DNA from: Crotophaga sulcirostris
Taxonomy: Eukaryota; Chordata; Aves; Cuculiformes; Crotophagidae
Direction: 5' to 3'
DNA length: 64,000 nt
Assembly (NCBI GenBank): GCA_013397455.1
Contig: VYZB01000171.1
Coordinates: 858,255 to 922,254, forward strand
Part shown: in pieces, positions 34,087 to 47,796 of the stretch
Position numbering within the stretch: position 1 is the first letter of the stretch
Layout of the letters: the number at the start of each line of letters is the position of its first letter
Program-made: the position numbers and the translations under genes
The notes under the pieces: model-generated
What the model was told of the DNA's origin: nothing
Databases searched by the model: none
What the model saw: only the letters and a program-made list of their open reading frames with translations

Positions 34087-37000
34087 GTAATTCTGCAAGA
34101 GTTGTCATCATCAGGAATGTTGTCATTTGAGAAAATTATTTATTTAAAGGCTAAACTTACTTCATCTAATTTGTTTCACCTTTTTTGTTTAAGAAATTTT
34201 TATTTTAATTTTGTGTGAAAAATGCTCTGAGATTTATTAAAAACTGAATTGATTACAGAATTCAATATAGGTAATCAGAATCTTTGTCATAAAATAATTT
34301 TCTATGGAGGAGCAATTTTAAAGTCTGATTCATATTAATCTACCTGTGATTCTTTGTAAATTGTGCTAACTTCAAAAGGCAGAAACAGGACCTGGTATGA
34401 AATCACAGATCTAAAAGTTCTTGTTTGATCTTTGTGGCAAAGATGTTTTCTGAAATAATGCTGTCCAAGAATGGAAGAGCAATTTATAATTTTCATTTTA
34501 AAAATACTCAAAGAAAGGTCTTGCTAACTAGTATTACATATAACAAAAATAGTTATAAGCATACTCATTAAAATATTACAATATTGTCAAACTATTAAAT
34601 GACAAAGGAGAGCTTAAAGAGATCTCCCACTACCATCAACAAAGATTTATCTCACTCAGAAACAAATTCCCAGTATCCTATATCTTTGTAGAATTTGATC
34701 AGGAAAAATTTTCATTTAAAAGTTATTGGAACAAAATTCCTTTTGAGTACATTTCAATAAAGCTTGGGGCATCTGATCCTACAGAGTAATTTGGTCTGAA
34801 TATCTGCAGGACGTACTAAGGACTTCACTAATGGATGCTTATAGAGAATGCCTTTAAAAGAATTGGAAAAAAAACCCACAACATTTTGGCAGAAGGTTAT
34901 AAATTCTTTGTTGACACATGTCTAAATATATGCTCCTACCTAAGCAGGCTTGTGAGCAGATGTGTCACACTTAGGTAGACAAGCATGAATAAAGTAGGTC
35001 TGACATATTTGTCTGTTGAAGCAAAAGTAACACCTTTACACACCGTAAGGATGGACAAGATCCAACTCAAGATTAGCTCATGAAGGGAAACTTTTAGGGA
35101 AAAAGTAAAATCAGAGTAATTTGTCAAAAAGTGGCTCTAACTCCCACAAGCAGTTAAATTACATGTAGTTACATCTCAGCTAAAGGTTTTACTCACAAAC
35201 TCCCAGGTCTGTGTCTACAAATGAAATAAGACAACATTAGTGTGCAAAATACAGGGTCATTAAGAGTGTTAGGAAAGGATATGATCTTCATCTCTCTTCT
35301 TTTTCCCATGGGAACAAAATGAGAAGAATTTGAAAAATCACCCTTGCTTACTATACTGACATAACATTTGCTTTTATATTAGTGAATAGTGAACAAATTT
35401 CCTGTATTTTAACTGATCTAATCAAACTGTTCTAAATCATTTAAGTGCATCATCAAAAACATTACTAAATATTTAGAAATTCTCAAGTATTTTTTCACGT
35501 TTTGCCTCCAATATTCCTACTTGCTCATTCTCAGATTTTTGTTATATCCACTTGAACAAACTTCATGCTTCTCAACACTATCGTTATTCAGGCCTTCATG
35601 CAACTTCCACTGTGTGGAAGTAGACTTTTTCAGTAAACTTTAACAGGCTCTAGACTTCAGTAACATCAGCTGTGTAATGTGCATATCCTTGTGTGGACCT
35701 TATTCCTGTATGAACCCAGCAAAGTCTTTGTTGTGTTTACATTAGTAAGACTGTTTTTTTCCACAGCAGCACTATATAAAGATTTTTGGAAGACTTAAGA
35801 GTAATTTTACAAGGAAAAAAACCTAAAGAAACTGACAAATTTTGATGACCTGCTAGAGCTCAAGAATTCATAAGATAATTAAGAAGTAGATCTACTCAGA
35901 GATCTTCTACAGTTCAAAACACCTTAACCCAGTCAGAAAAATAACCTGTTTCTCTAAGTCTGACTGTTCTTTAAGGTAACTCTTGGACTGTTGAGCATGT
36001 GTCAACATGATCCACAAAGAGAGTGGTCTGACCCCATACTGATGTTCTGAAGTATTACTTTCTAAATAAAAGCTATTTTCAGTAGTTTATTTCTGTGGCA
36101 TAAGGGGCGTGCTACCCCTTAGATTTATCTCGGAGTTCTCCTGTAGCTCCCTCCTTTCTTCATCTGTATGCTCTGTTATGTTAAATCCCTTGTCTCCAAC
36201 TCTGTATTTTGCCTTACTTTTCAACTTTGCAGAACAGGACTTCTGTCTATGCTCATGTTGCCTGCTTAAGCACAGGCCTGAAAGCAGTTTAAAACTTGGT
36301 GCCTACTCTTAGCGGCTCCACATTGCCACACCATGATCAACAGAGTATCTTGTTTCTCCGTATATTACAGCCATAATGGAAGCAGACCAAGGTTAGATAT
36401 TTTTAGTAGTCCATCTGCACTTGCTCCATAAAACTTTGTTTTAAGAAAGGCGTCCAACAATATTGTCCATGTGATGTTGCCTGTATTGTTTTCCAAATGT
36501 GAATGTAAAAAAGTAAAAAAGCTGGGTCATCAGCAGGACAACTGACTCACCCACACCTCCCTCTTCCAGTATAGTAAATTACTCTTTACCTGAATAGTTA
36601 TGATCTTGTTTTGATTTTGGAAGTCTTCTTTACCATCTCTCTGGAGAATGTTACAATTTATACTACACCTCTATCACCAACAATTACTGCTTCATAGACC
36701 CCTAACCCATAATTATGGTATTTGTATTTTGTCACTAAAATCCAGGAGCAGAATTTTGTTCAGCAAGGAAAAATCCATGACCAAATATGTACATCATATT
36801 GAAATAATGTATTTCACAAGGTCTAGAAAGCTGTTCTAAGCTTTATTACCTGGTATTACGAGATTCAATTATGTGTTAAGTTACTACACAGTTCATTGAA
36901 CTAAATCATTGTCTAAGCTACTATAAACAGTGCTAAATTTAGCTCTAGTTACTCATTAATCTTTCACTTCTGTTTTCTGTCTTCATCATAACAAGCAGAA

Positions 37001-37743
37001 TGATTAAGATGAAGATCCGGGAACTGGATCCAGTAATCTGATTAATGCTCTTCTACATCACACTTCTTAAAGTCTTAAAGTATCACAGTATTAAAACAAC
37101 CTCTATTAAATACCCACTTTATGATTTTAGCATGTAATCTATGTGAACTAATTCACAAATAATTCTGTATGTCAATAACTTCTCTTCAAGGATTCTCCTT
37201 ATATTTCTCTACAGTTAGAGAAATTTATTCAACAACATATTCACAGACTAGTAAGGTACAATCAATCCAGAAAATGATGGGACTTGTTCATTTATATGAT
37301 ATGTTGGGGTTTTTTGATTTTGGGGTTGTTTTGTCACTTTCTTGGACTTATTGCAGACATGCCTTTCTTGAGAAATAGAGGAAACTTTTACAAGCAGTTT
37401 TGGTTCCCATGTACTTTCCAGAAGAAATTTCATGAGCAATGCAGTGTCCAAAAAAACTGCATAAATCAAAGAAACCAAAGATGGAAATACAATGAAAGAA
37501 GCATGACATAATAAAAACATCTAATTGCTCTCTTTATTCTTATTTCTTTGTTTTTCCTTTTATTTTTAATCAAAGAGACAGTTTTCCTAGGTATACAACA
37601 TTCTTAATTAAACCCAGCTCAAAATTGTTATTTTGTAATTATGAAAACACTCATGAGGCTCAGAATAATCTTTTCTGGTTGTGTGTGGTGGTTACAATTT
37701 CAACTAGCATTTTATGTGAAAAAAAAAAGAAATTAATTCTTAC

Positions 37744-37837
37744 TTTGCCAAGTTGGTGAGTCCAGACAGAGATTCAGCATCAATTTTGCTGATTTTGTTG
37801 CCATCAAGGTGAAGTTCAGTGAGGGATGGGGGAAGGC
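37744..37837 (-). CDS. DCN: decorin exon 6
   Basis: 94 nt, as I recall for the mammalian gene. The acceptor is TTCTCTCTTTCAG and the donor is GGCAAA then GTAAGA. It reads [19 protein letters not shown] and ends SGLTNLA, one leucine-rich repeat. Phases on both sides join exons 5 and 7. Confidence 0.97.
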
Positions 37838-39039
37838 CTGAAAGAGAGAACACTATCAAATTACCTGTGATAAAACTGAATTATCTTTGTTTAAAGGAAT
37901 ATTGTCATACTGAGGATCTTTTACAGTAAGAGAAATATTTATACCAGACATGACCAAGAATAATTCATTGAATCAAACAAGCAACCTTCACAAACAGAGA
38001 ATCTGAAAAAACTTAGGAACAACTTATTTGACATGAAATAAGTCCAAGCTCTCAAGGTCATAATTAGAACAGTTAATCCTTAAAAAACAGCCAAATGAAA
38101 TTCTTCCCAGATTGGAATCTTAGCCTTCAAGATTATGTAAATGGGGTATATATCATAGTGTAAGAAAAAAGAGCAAATTTTATCATAGTATCCACATACG
38201 TAGATCAGCAAACATTTGGTGCCTAGATATTTAACAAGTAACAGCAACAGAAAATAAGAGTATAAACATGAGGTAAAATAATTTTAATGTTATTTTAGGT
38301 AGGGCACATAGTATTTTATAAATTCTGCTTATCAGAAAAAAAAATTAGAATCAAATATTTTAACTGTCTTACGTCCCTCAAAGGACGTTCAAAACAGGAA
38401 ATCTGAGAAGAAAGAAATAACAACTAATACTAGCCTTCAAAAAACTTTCAGTTATTTCAAAATAATCTGCTGGCTGAAGTATGAATAAATTGAATATAAT
38501 TTCCTCTGCATTGGAATCATTCTGGTGCAGTTTGGTTTGGTTTTAACAGGTTATATTAAAATTGTTTTTATTTTGTAGCAATTTGGAACAAATTACTTTA
38601 AAAATATCATATGTTTCAGTTTTGTATAGGACTAGTATTTTTGGCTTCAAACCCACACTTATGGAGAGCTGATTTTACGCTTGTAGAACTTCTGTTAATT
38701 CTACATGAGTTTACATCTATATAATGTTGATCAGGCTCACAAACCAGACTTGGAGGATGGAAATATTCTTCCTCTTTACATTTCAACTATGAAACAAGAA
38801 AAACAAAATAACATAAAATGGATTGGTTTTGAAGGTGCAACTCTCATAGAGCTTCTTATAACAGAAAAACATGATTACCCAAACCAATAAAAGTCAACAG
38901 ACCAAAAAAATTAAGTAGTCAAGTAATGAATGCTATAAGGACTGACTCAAAAGACTTCCACAATCATTTTTTTCCAGCTGTCTACAAGTCACTATATTAT
39001 ACCTGTTGAAATCTCTGAAATATTCACTGAATATCTTAC

Positions 39040-39153
39040 CTTTGGGGATGCTAGTAATGTTGGTGTCTGCAATACGAATGTAGGAAAGCCTCTTCATCCC
39101 CTGAAAAGCTCCATTTTCAATTCCTGAACTCTTGATTGGATTGGTTCCTAGCT
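39040..39153 (-). CDS. DCN: decorin exon 5
   Basis: 114 nt. The acceptor is TATTTTGTTGACAG and the donor is CCAAAG then GTAAGA. It reads [20 protein letters not shown] and then [15 protein letters not shown]. The [11 protein letters not shown] stretch is the segment of decorin implicated in collagen type I binding, and it carries the conserved NIT sequon. It is separated from exon 4 by only 186 bp. Confidence 0.97.
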
Positions 39154-39339
39154 CTGTCAACAAAATATAGTCATGAGCTGTGCTGCAGTGCAGATACCTA
39201 TATTCTTCAGGTAAAAGCTATTTTGGAGGTACAGTCTATTGGAACATTTCTTGGTTTTCTACATAACATCAACGATTGAACAAAAAGCAACATCTTGAAA
39301 TAACAGAGTTGACTTTTTAATAATTTCTCATGCTCATAC

Positions 39340-39553
39340 CTAAGACAATCACTTGGTTCAGTCCGTTAAAGACCGCTTTTCTCAGCTTGGAGATCTCATT
39401 CTCATGAGCTCGTATCTCCTGAAGAGACTTCGGCATGTTTTCTGGGAGTTCCTTCAGGCTGTTCTTGGACAGGTAAAGTCTTTCCAATTTCTTCAGAGGA
39501 GCAAAAGCTAATGGGCTAATTTTGCTGATTTTGTTGTTAACAAGGATCAATGC
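39340..39553 (-). CDS. DCN: decorin exon 4
   Basis: 214 nt, as I recall for the mammalian gene. The acceptor is ATTACTCCACAG and the donor is TTAG then GTATGA. It reads [19 protein letters not shown], then [19 protein letters not shown] and ends NGLNQVIVL, covering about three leucine-rich repeats. Phase 0 in, phase 1 out. Intron 3 upstream is 9.6 kb and holds the 47669 antisense exon. Confidence 0.97.
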
Positions 39554-42500
39554 CTGTGGAGTAATAATGAGGGAGATCTCAGGTGACCACTAGTGAAATT
39601 ATTTTAGAAATGAAACATTAAAAAATTATTATTCTTTTTCTAGTGCCTTTTCATGTCTTTTGATGGTCAGTCTAGTGAGCTGAAGAAAATGCAGTGCAGT
39701 ACTAAAACAAATAGATTAAGAACTTCTGAAAGTAGTGAATGATAAACAAGGCCTACATTACAAACACAAAAGTTAATGTATTGCTGCGGTATATACAATT
39801 TCTATTAACATCCATAATTTATATCCAAGAGTAAGTACAATCCTTCCACTTGAAAGCTGTGAAAAACAAATCGTTCACGTAAAACCACTGTTGTCAGTTC
39901 TATTTGATTCTTTTTTCTGATTTTGTTTATACTGATGGTTTTTATACCTTACCCATCATCACACAACCATCCTGACCAGTTTTCTAAACAGAAAATTCTA
40001 TGACTCAATACAAATGAAGGCACAGCCTATCTTAATAAAAATATTTATATCATCACCTCTTTGCTGTTAGTCTTATAGACCGCACTAATTAGATTTCTGT
40101 CAGATAATAAACTTTTTTTGTAAGAATAACTTCACATAGAAAGGAAGTAATTTGAAGTGTCATACTCTAAGTCCTGCGATGAGGCATCATGCACCATATT
40201 AATTCAAAGGGAGAAGAAAGTCCTGTTACTGTCAGAACAGTAATGTGGCTAATGGAAAGGATTTCAGATATGATACATATGAGAACGAATCTTAGGCATC
40301 CTATCTGTTCAATATGTACATATCAGACTTACAATGCAGCATATTTGTACAGTGAGTTAGGTAGAATGGCTTGTATAAATATAGATACCAATGTCTATTT
40401 ATATTTCTTACTAGAGAATAGCTACAGAATATCTTTATTCACTAAGTCCATGTTGTTGTTTTCAGAAGCAGAAGACAAGTTGCTCCTAAACCACAATTTT
40501 TATATTGTATATACTATAGTTAACATTCAGTGTATCTTAATAAACTTTTAATATTTTCAGAATTACACCTCAGTCTGTTGCTTGAAGGAAAAACAAGCTT
40601 TCAGCTCTTTCTGCAATCAGCTCTGAATTAAAACTGTGCCAAGAGTTATATTAGCATCTGTTACTGCACTTTATCATGAAAACTGAGAGAGGTGAGAAGA
40701 TAGTTTAAAATGGTACTGAACGTGTGTTTTTTCCTTAAGGGATTCCTCTTGTAGATGATCCTGAGCAAAGCAAGCTGTGTGTTCTGTACATGGTTTCACT
40801 GAGTATGCATATACCTGAGCATATCTGGTTTTAATTTTATATGCTAGTTAGAAATAATATATTTGCAAGAGGATGTAAAATAGGTCACTCACAGTTCACC
40901 AGAGTACTTCCCTAATAAGCTTCTCCCAAAACAAATATATTGGAAAGTGGAATTCATGGCCCTCAACTCTCTTGTTTGAGCCTGAGCTATAAGAACAGCC
41001 TTGAGAACACATGGGTACATATGGATTATGGTTTTCTGAGAGTTAACATTGTCAGACTTGTGACACAGATGTAGATTCTGCCCACAATGTAATACAGCTA
41101 CCCACACAATATTAGGACAGGGGAAATAATCCAGTTATTATGAGGGGAACAGCCTGAATTATATGGATGAGTCTCTTTTATTGTTTTTAATCACAATAAC
41201 TAAATAAATGATTGTGCTACTGCAAGCTACTTTAAAAAAAAAAATACCATGGACTTCCTTTCCATAGATACTTAAGTCAACATTCAATGAATTTAGACTC
41301 ATTAGCACTTGAAATTTTTATCCTTATTCCTGCTTTGTACTAATTCGTTATTAATGTCAGCTAAAAAGCTGCCTTATCTTTTTGTCTTTTATATTTGATT
41401 TGTTTTGACCTTGTTGCCTTTTGGACAAAAAATGTGTTTGGTCTATGATTATGATAGTTGACGATCAGATCTGAAATATTTCCTACTGGAAACAGATAGA
41501 TATACATTCAACTAGGCCCTGCAATCTAAATATTCTCTGAGTAGCTGATGTTAGGAAGGTTGTTACAGATCTTCAGAGTAGAAGTGCTACTCATAACAAA
41601 AATCAAAATGTATCTAGTAGTAATTGGTTTTATTTTGCCAACACTTTCTCCTGAATATGATCATATTATTCGGGGTTAAAACAGAGAAAGGTTGTTTTAC
41701 TCAAATATTCAGAAAGTGTCTCGCTTAGAAATGATGTTATCTATCAAAGTTATATTTAAAAAATATCAATTTCTCAGTGGGAACATATATATGGTGATGT
41801 AAGGTGGGAAGGTATAACGAGCCTGTAGTTTTAAATTTTTTGTATCAGAATATCATTTCCCACTTACACCTCACTCTGCGAATCTCTGCTCCTGCTATTT
41901 TAAACCTGCTTTATTTTTCCACACTGTTGTGCAGCTGTAAAGAAGAAAAAATAAACCCACACATCAGAATCTCCAAGAGAATTTTTACTGTCTCCCAGAG
42001 CACCAGCAAATGATGAGGATAACACAACAGCATAGCACCTGGCAAGCCTTTCCTACTTCACAATAACTCTATTATATGCAAGACTTAAAGAGTGATGTTA
42101 TTAGCCTTGGAGCAATGCTATTTACTTTCTTCAGAACATGCTCCGTATGGTTTGCATGTAACAAAAGTTAAAACAAAACAAAATAAAATGAAAACTCAGA
42201 GGAATTTAGAGGTCAGTGAAAACAGGAACTTAGAGGAGAAAAACCCAGGGAAAACATCTGCAGGCAGTGTTATTGAGGAAGGGATGTTAGGCAAAAGCAT
42301 GCCACATGGACTAACTATCCTGAATAAAGCCCAGATGGCATGATGGGACGTTATATCCATCTTGTTAAAGGATGTATAAAACTTTGTACAGGGCAAGAAG
42401 TACACGCAGGGAAAAATAAGGGTCAATCTGAAAGTGCTGACTGTGCCGGAGCCCTTGGCCACAGATAGCACTTGAGATGTTGCTAGTATTAAATGATTTG

Positions 42501-45500
42501 GCAGACTGAAAAACCATGACAGCCTAGAACAGAACCACAGGAACTGATACTTTTATTAAAAAATCTACCTTCTACACTTCCATTTTTGGTGGAGAAAAGG
42601 ATATTTCTTTTAAAATCAACCTACCCACTTCTCCCCCCCAAAAAACCCTGTAGCACATCAGCCATTCCCAATACAAAAGGCTGAGCACACCAGTGCACCG
42701 CTTTCAGCATGACTTGGTATGGGTGCTAAGATATTTAGCCATAGGTATGAAAAGTGGCAAGTAAGAAACAGAAAATAAGGAGGCACAAATGTATCGAGCA
42801 TTAAAGTTATCACTTAGCCAACTTAGAGGGTTCACAGAAATTTCGTATGGAAAAATAGGTTCTATCCTGATTTTTCTGAGATAAACACTTTTTCCCTTGT
42901 CATATGTAATATGTAAGCATTGCACTGTAAGCACTAATTGTGTTATAACATGGCACTGTGTTAATACCTTTGGACCATCTTATCAAGACTAGGAGTTCAA
43001 GCAATCTTCAAAGAAGAGAAAATATTCAAAATTTGCTCCAAAGATGGCTTACTTTTTACCGAAAACCTCTGATATTACTGTAGTAATAAAAAAAAATCAC
43101 TGTATGACAGGAATAGTTGCTGGCTGAGTTAAAGTCAGTGGGAGTCTGGCCATTTAGCTCTCTCTGCCCTGGTTTCTAGCTCAAATATTTATTCCCAAAA
43201 TAAAAAGGAGGATTCACAATTCAGGAGAATTTTGGAGCACTTGTTGGCAGGCTTTTGTCAAAATACACCCTGACAAACTGTAGAGGGAGTGTGTGGCAAT
43301 CATGTAGGAACTAGCATAGGGTTGTTCTTTTGGTTACTGAAACTTACATTTTTTGCCCTTTCTGGGGTTGAGGAACGGGGGAGTGTATTTTTTTGGTGTA
43401 ATTTCATTATGTGTGAATCTCAGGGATTGTTCCGAAAGGTTTTCATCCTTAATTCTGCTCTTTATTTAAAATAGGTTGTGGTGAAAGCCTTGCCAAAATC
43501 AGAAGTGAACTATAAAATCATCAGCAAATTCTTATCAGGTTCAATACACAGTGATACATCTGTTTTGCCAGCTGGGGATGGTACTCTTACCTAACATCAG
43601 ATCTTTAATGATGCATGTGTCCTTCAGGGTTTAAACTGAAACGTCAGTCTGCCGACCTGATGGAATTTCTTTCATTTCCTGGGTTATGTACTACATTGTT
43701 ATCCATTATTTATTACAATTCTGGTAGGAACCATAATGCCTCAAAAACTGTAAGCTCAAGAGTCAAGCATCCAAATAAAAATAATAATAAATTTGGCCCT
43801 TTTTGTTTGTCTTATGGTTTTAGTTGTTATGTCTTACTTATAACCCAGACATATAGTCTAGTTTTTCTGCCATATTATTAGGAATTAATGTACTCTTAGG
43901 AAAAAGAAAAAAAAAAGAAATAACACCAAAAATATATAACAGAACATGACTTTCTTCTCTAATTGTTTTATACCAGGAGACATAATTCTACAAAATAAGT
44001 GTTCATTTTTAAATTCATTTGAAAAATCATAAACATTGGTAAATTTGAAGGAACCAAAAGCCCCTGAATCCAAGGAGGTCTCTGAACAGAATTCCAGATG
44101 TTATGTCTTCTGAAGGGCCCCTGATCTACAGTTAAGGCAGGAAAAAGATAAAGGTATACAAAAATGATTGTGTAATTAATCTTTATTTATTATTACTTAC
44201 AGTGTTTGGTAGGTTTTGCTAGTAACCCTGCCAAACCAAGGATCAAGTAGATATAGCTAAGAAAGGCAAGGAAAAAGGGATGACATAAGAACAAGAGGGA
44301 AGAGATGAATGAACTGTGAGGTAAGGAGACAGCAAGGCATTGAAACAACTGCCTGTCAGTATAAATGGAAGACAACTATGGAAAGCAGTTTGATCACATC
44401 CACAGCACCTTGTTGAATAATCTCTACAAAGCCAAAGAGCGTGCTGCAGATGTAATTTGCATGGAGTTTGAGCTGTCATTGATAAGTATTATGTAACATG
44501 AGTTGCACTAATGACCAAGGAGAAGCTGGCTCTACATTTTACTGCTCCAACAAAATATAATCTCAATACTCTGGAGTTCTAGAGAAACTTTCAACCCTGT
44601 CCTCATCTACTGAGGCAAGCATTTTGGCCATTAATTTTAACGAAATTTACCTGTTTATTTTATTGTTGTATTCTATAAAATTTCCTTTTTTTTCATTAGC
44701 TAAGTATGCTGACTCTTTAGAATTGTAAGGACCTCAAATTATTTTCTTCTGTTGTTTTCCCCACATGAAAGGATCTTTGCCCTCTGAACATTAAAAATGT
44801 TTTGTAATGTGTGTTGTGGGTGCACTTTGCTTGTTTCAGTGGAAAATCTCATTATGTATTAAGCACAATGTGAAAAAAGGGTCTGAGGAAATGACAGCTC
44901 TCTGAGGGAGTGCTGCATTTCAGAAAGATTAAGTTTTTGTTTTTTTCTTAGATTTGCAAGAAAGCTACAGCTGTACCAAGTGGAAAGAAAAAAAAATTAA
45001 AATGATCTCTTGGTCCTGGTAAGAATGTTTGTCATTGATGATAGTGGGAACTGATTCAGAGCTAGAAATTAGGCAGAGATATCTATCTTTTTTTTTTTTA
45101 CAGTGTGTCGGTGGTTACTGATTCTTCATTCTGTGATGTGCAGAACATTATGTTACCTAATCTTTCTTTTAATTATGCCTGTGAAAAGGGAATTGAAGCT
45201 GTAATGAGTCATCAGAAGACCATGTTCTTTGTTTAATATTTTCTGATCTGTTAGAATCTTTCTTGTATCCTTGGGAGGCATTTTTAGACTTTTCTTCAGA
45301 TTATGTGGGCTCTTGTCCTTCCACAAGGAGCCTTCTTTCGATAAAAAAACCAAAAAGGAGTCCATGAAAATTTTTTAGAGCAATACATTATTTTTTTATT
45401 TGATTTCAATTGATTTGCCCATATATGTTGTGTTGATAAACTCTTAATTGTGAATATGGCCATAATCTTAAATTCAAATTTAAATCCTTTATCTGTTTCA

Positions 45501-47668
45501 TGCAGGGCTTTTCTTTCAGTATAAATACAACTGGTTTTAGCACTGCTGTACACATAACCATGGCTTTGCATAGCTCTACCAACTTAAATTAAGCAATGTT
45601 CCATTCCATTTCCAGCCAACTGTGCATTTGTCTTCTTTTGCTGCACTAGCACTGTGCCATTGAAAAATTCATGTTGGAAAAGTATGCAGTCGCTATTCTG
45701 TTTTTTGTGCTGTTCTTACAGTGATCTAATACACAGTAGTTTCTTTTACCTCTTTTTCCAGGTGCCAGGCATTATGCTGGTTTGCTTTGGCTTTGCCATA
45801 CAGCATGCGACTCTATGAGCTGTTTTTGTAGACTCCTCCTTCACTCTGCATGAGGGCTTACTCATGTAGTATTTTGGAGCCTTTATTGTGTCCGTGGGGT
45901 CAAAGTACTGTACTCTATCCAGAAGAGTCAGTCTGCCAGGAAAATTCTGACTGTTTCATAGAAGATTTTTTTCCTGGCTTTGCCAATTGCACCTCACTGA
46001 TTGTTTTGCCATAGGTCTAAATCATAAGCATTTCTCTTACACAGTATCAAACAGTTTTCTGAAACTGTAAAATTCAGTCCTCAGCCCTAGAAAAAGTTTA
46101 TCTTCATTTTTTTCCCTATTCTTCCAAGTTCTCTGGTAAAATATATGTTATCTTTCATTTTGAAACAGTTTGAAGTCTCACTGAGTTTTAATTGGACAAC
46201 AGTTACAGTTTAGCCAGTTTTTCCTGGATAAATTTAAAACTATAAAAATAACAAGTCCACCAAAACTGTTGACTTTGGTATTTTTTGGCAGGCATCTATT
46301 ATTTGCAGATAAATATTCCCTTAGCTGCATACTTTTCTAATGGCTTGCTATATTTCCACAGCTGCAAATTCTAACTGTTCTTTTACCTTCTCAGGAAGAT
46401 TTTCGGATAGAAAGAATATTTTCCTACATACTAATTTCTGTTTTATTTCCATGTCCAGGTGTTGTGCACTCAGAGTATAAGCAGTTACATTTTTGCTGAA
46501 AAGGAAGCCATAGGCAAGTTATAGATACATCCTTTCTTTTATTCTTACTTCATCTTTTTTTAGTGCAAGTTGAACTTTAGGTTCAACTCAACTTGTTAAT
46601 GAACATCTCTTCTAAAGTTATTACATCTATGGTTGGTCATGCCTATTGGAATCAGAAAAGAATTTAAGGGAATATTCAACAGGAATAAACTGAATATACT
46701 CTTCAATTTTTTTTTCAAGCTCTATTAAAATTGAGTTTTAAGGAATTATTCCCTTAATCATTTCCTGCAAGACGTTAACTGCCGTTGCTGATAATTTTGC
46801 ATTTTGGAACAATAATATCAATAATTTACGCAAATCTTCCTGTTTTAGTATATTATAAGAAGTTTTAATAACATGTAAGAAGTCTAGAAACATCACACAC
46901 TCAAGAGTAACAGTAACACAAGCAATATTTATCAGGGAATATGATTAAAAAGCATATATGTGACATATATAAACACACATATCTGTAGCACACACACATA
47001 TATATCTCTTTAAAACAGAAGTGACAATGGAGTTCCATCAACAACAAAGCTTTTGACTTATACTTGTCTAAAACAATATTCCCCTTTCACCCTAACTCTG
47101 AAGAATATTTAATTGCTAGGTGGGGAATGAGAACAATTCCCTGTTATCTTGTTATATTACACAAGAAGAAGAATGATGCCTGCTGAGAGTAAAGTTGGTT
47201 CCCAGTTACATAAATGTATTGCATGACTAAATTATTATTTTGGGGAGAAGACGAGAGGATCCTTTTTTGTTCTTGAATAAATCCAGGAAAACAGTATTAT
47301 TTTAAAGGTCAGTTGTTTAAACTTATGATACCATTGTCATGCTTCTGTATGATTTCCACTGGTCCCTAAACATGTACTGGGTAATTTTGCAAGTAAGATA
47401 AACAAATAGTATCTTACCTGAAGAGCTACCTATTTCATTCACAATTTTAAAAAAATCCATAGACAACCTTAATGAGATGATATAGTTCACAACAGTTTAA
47501 TTCACAGTAGGATGTATAACAGAGATCTGAGCGGAGTGCCAAGTAGGCAGAAGCCACTGGGAGCAGCACTTTTCATCTAAAATACCATGCTCTGACTCAT
47601 CTCATGCCATGTCATGAAGAACGATTTTGAAAATATAATTTCATTGACAATATATTTATCTTTTTTAG

Positions 47669-47796
47669 CACCTTGCAGATAATCTTCACTGAGATCACAG
47701 GATCTGTCTATGAGATGGAAGAAAATGAAAACGAGTGGGCAGGAATTAGAGTGTTGAATTTGTTCAGTAGCCAAGAAGAATTAAAAAAATTCTGGG
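47669..47796 (+). CDS. penultimate exon of unrecognised antisense gene
   Basis: The acceptor is tatatttatctttttttag and the donor is TGGG then GTATAA. One base, 42 codons, one base, reading TLQIIFTEITGSVYEMEENE and ending SSQEELKKFW; acidic and hydrophilic. A second acceptor (ttgcag, exon start 47679) keeps the same frame but takes phase 0. Phase 1 out joins the final exon exactly through a GAC codon. It lies in DCN intron 3 on the opposite strand, about 1.4 kb from DCN exon 3. Confidence 0.55.
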
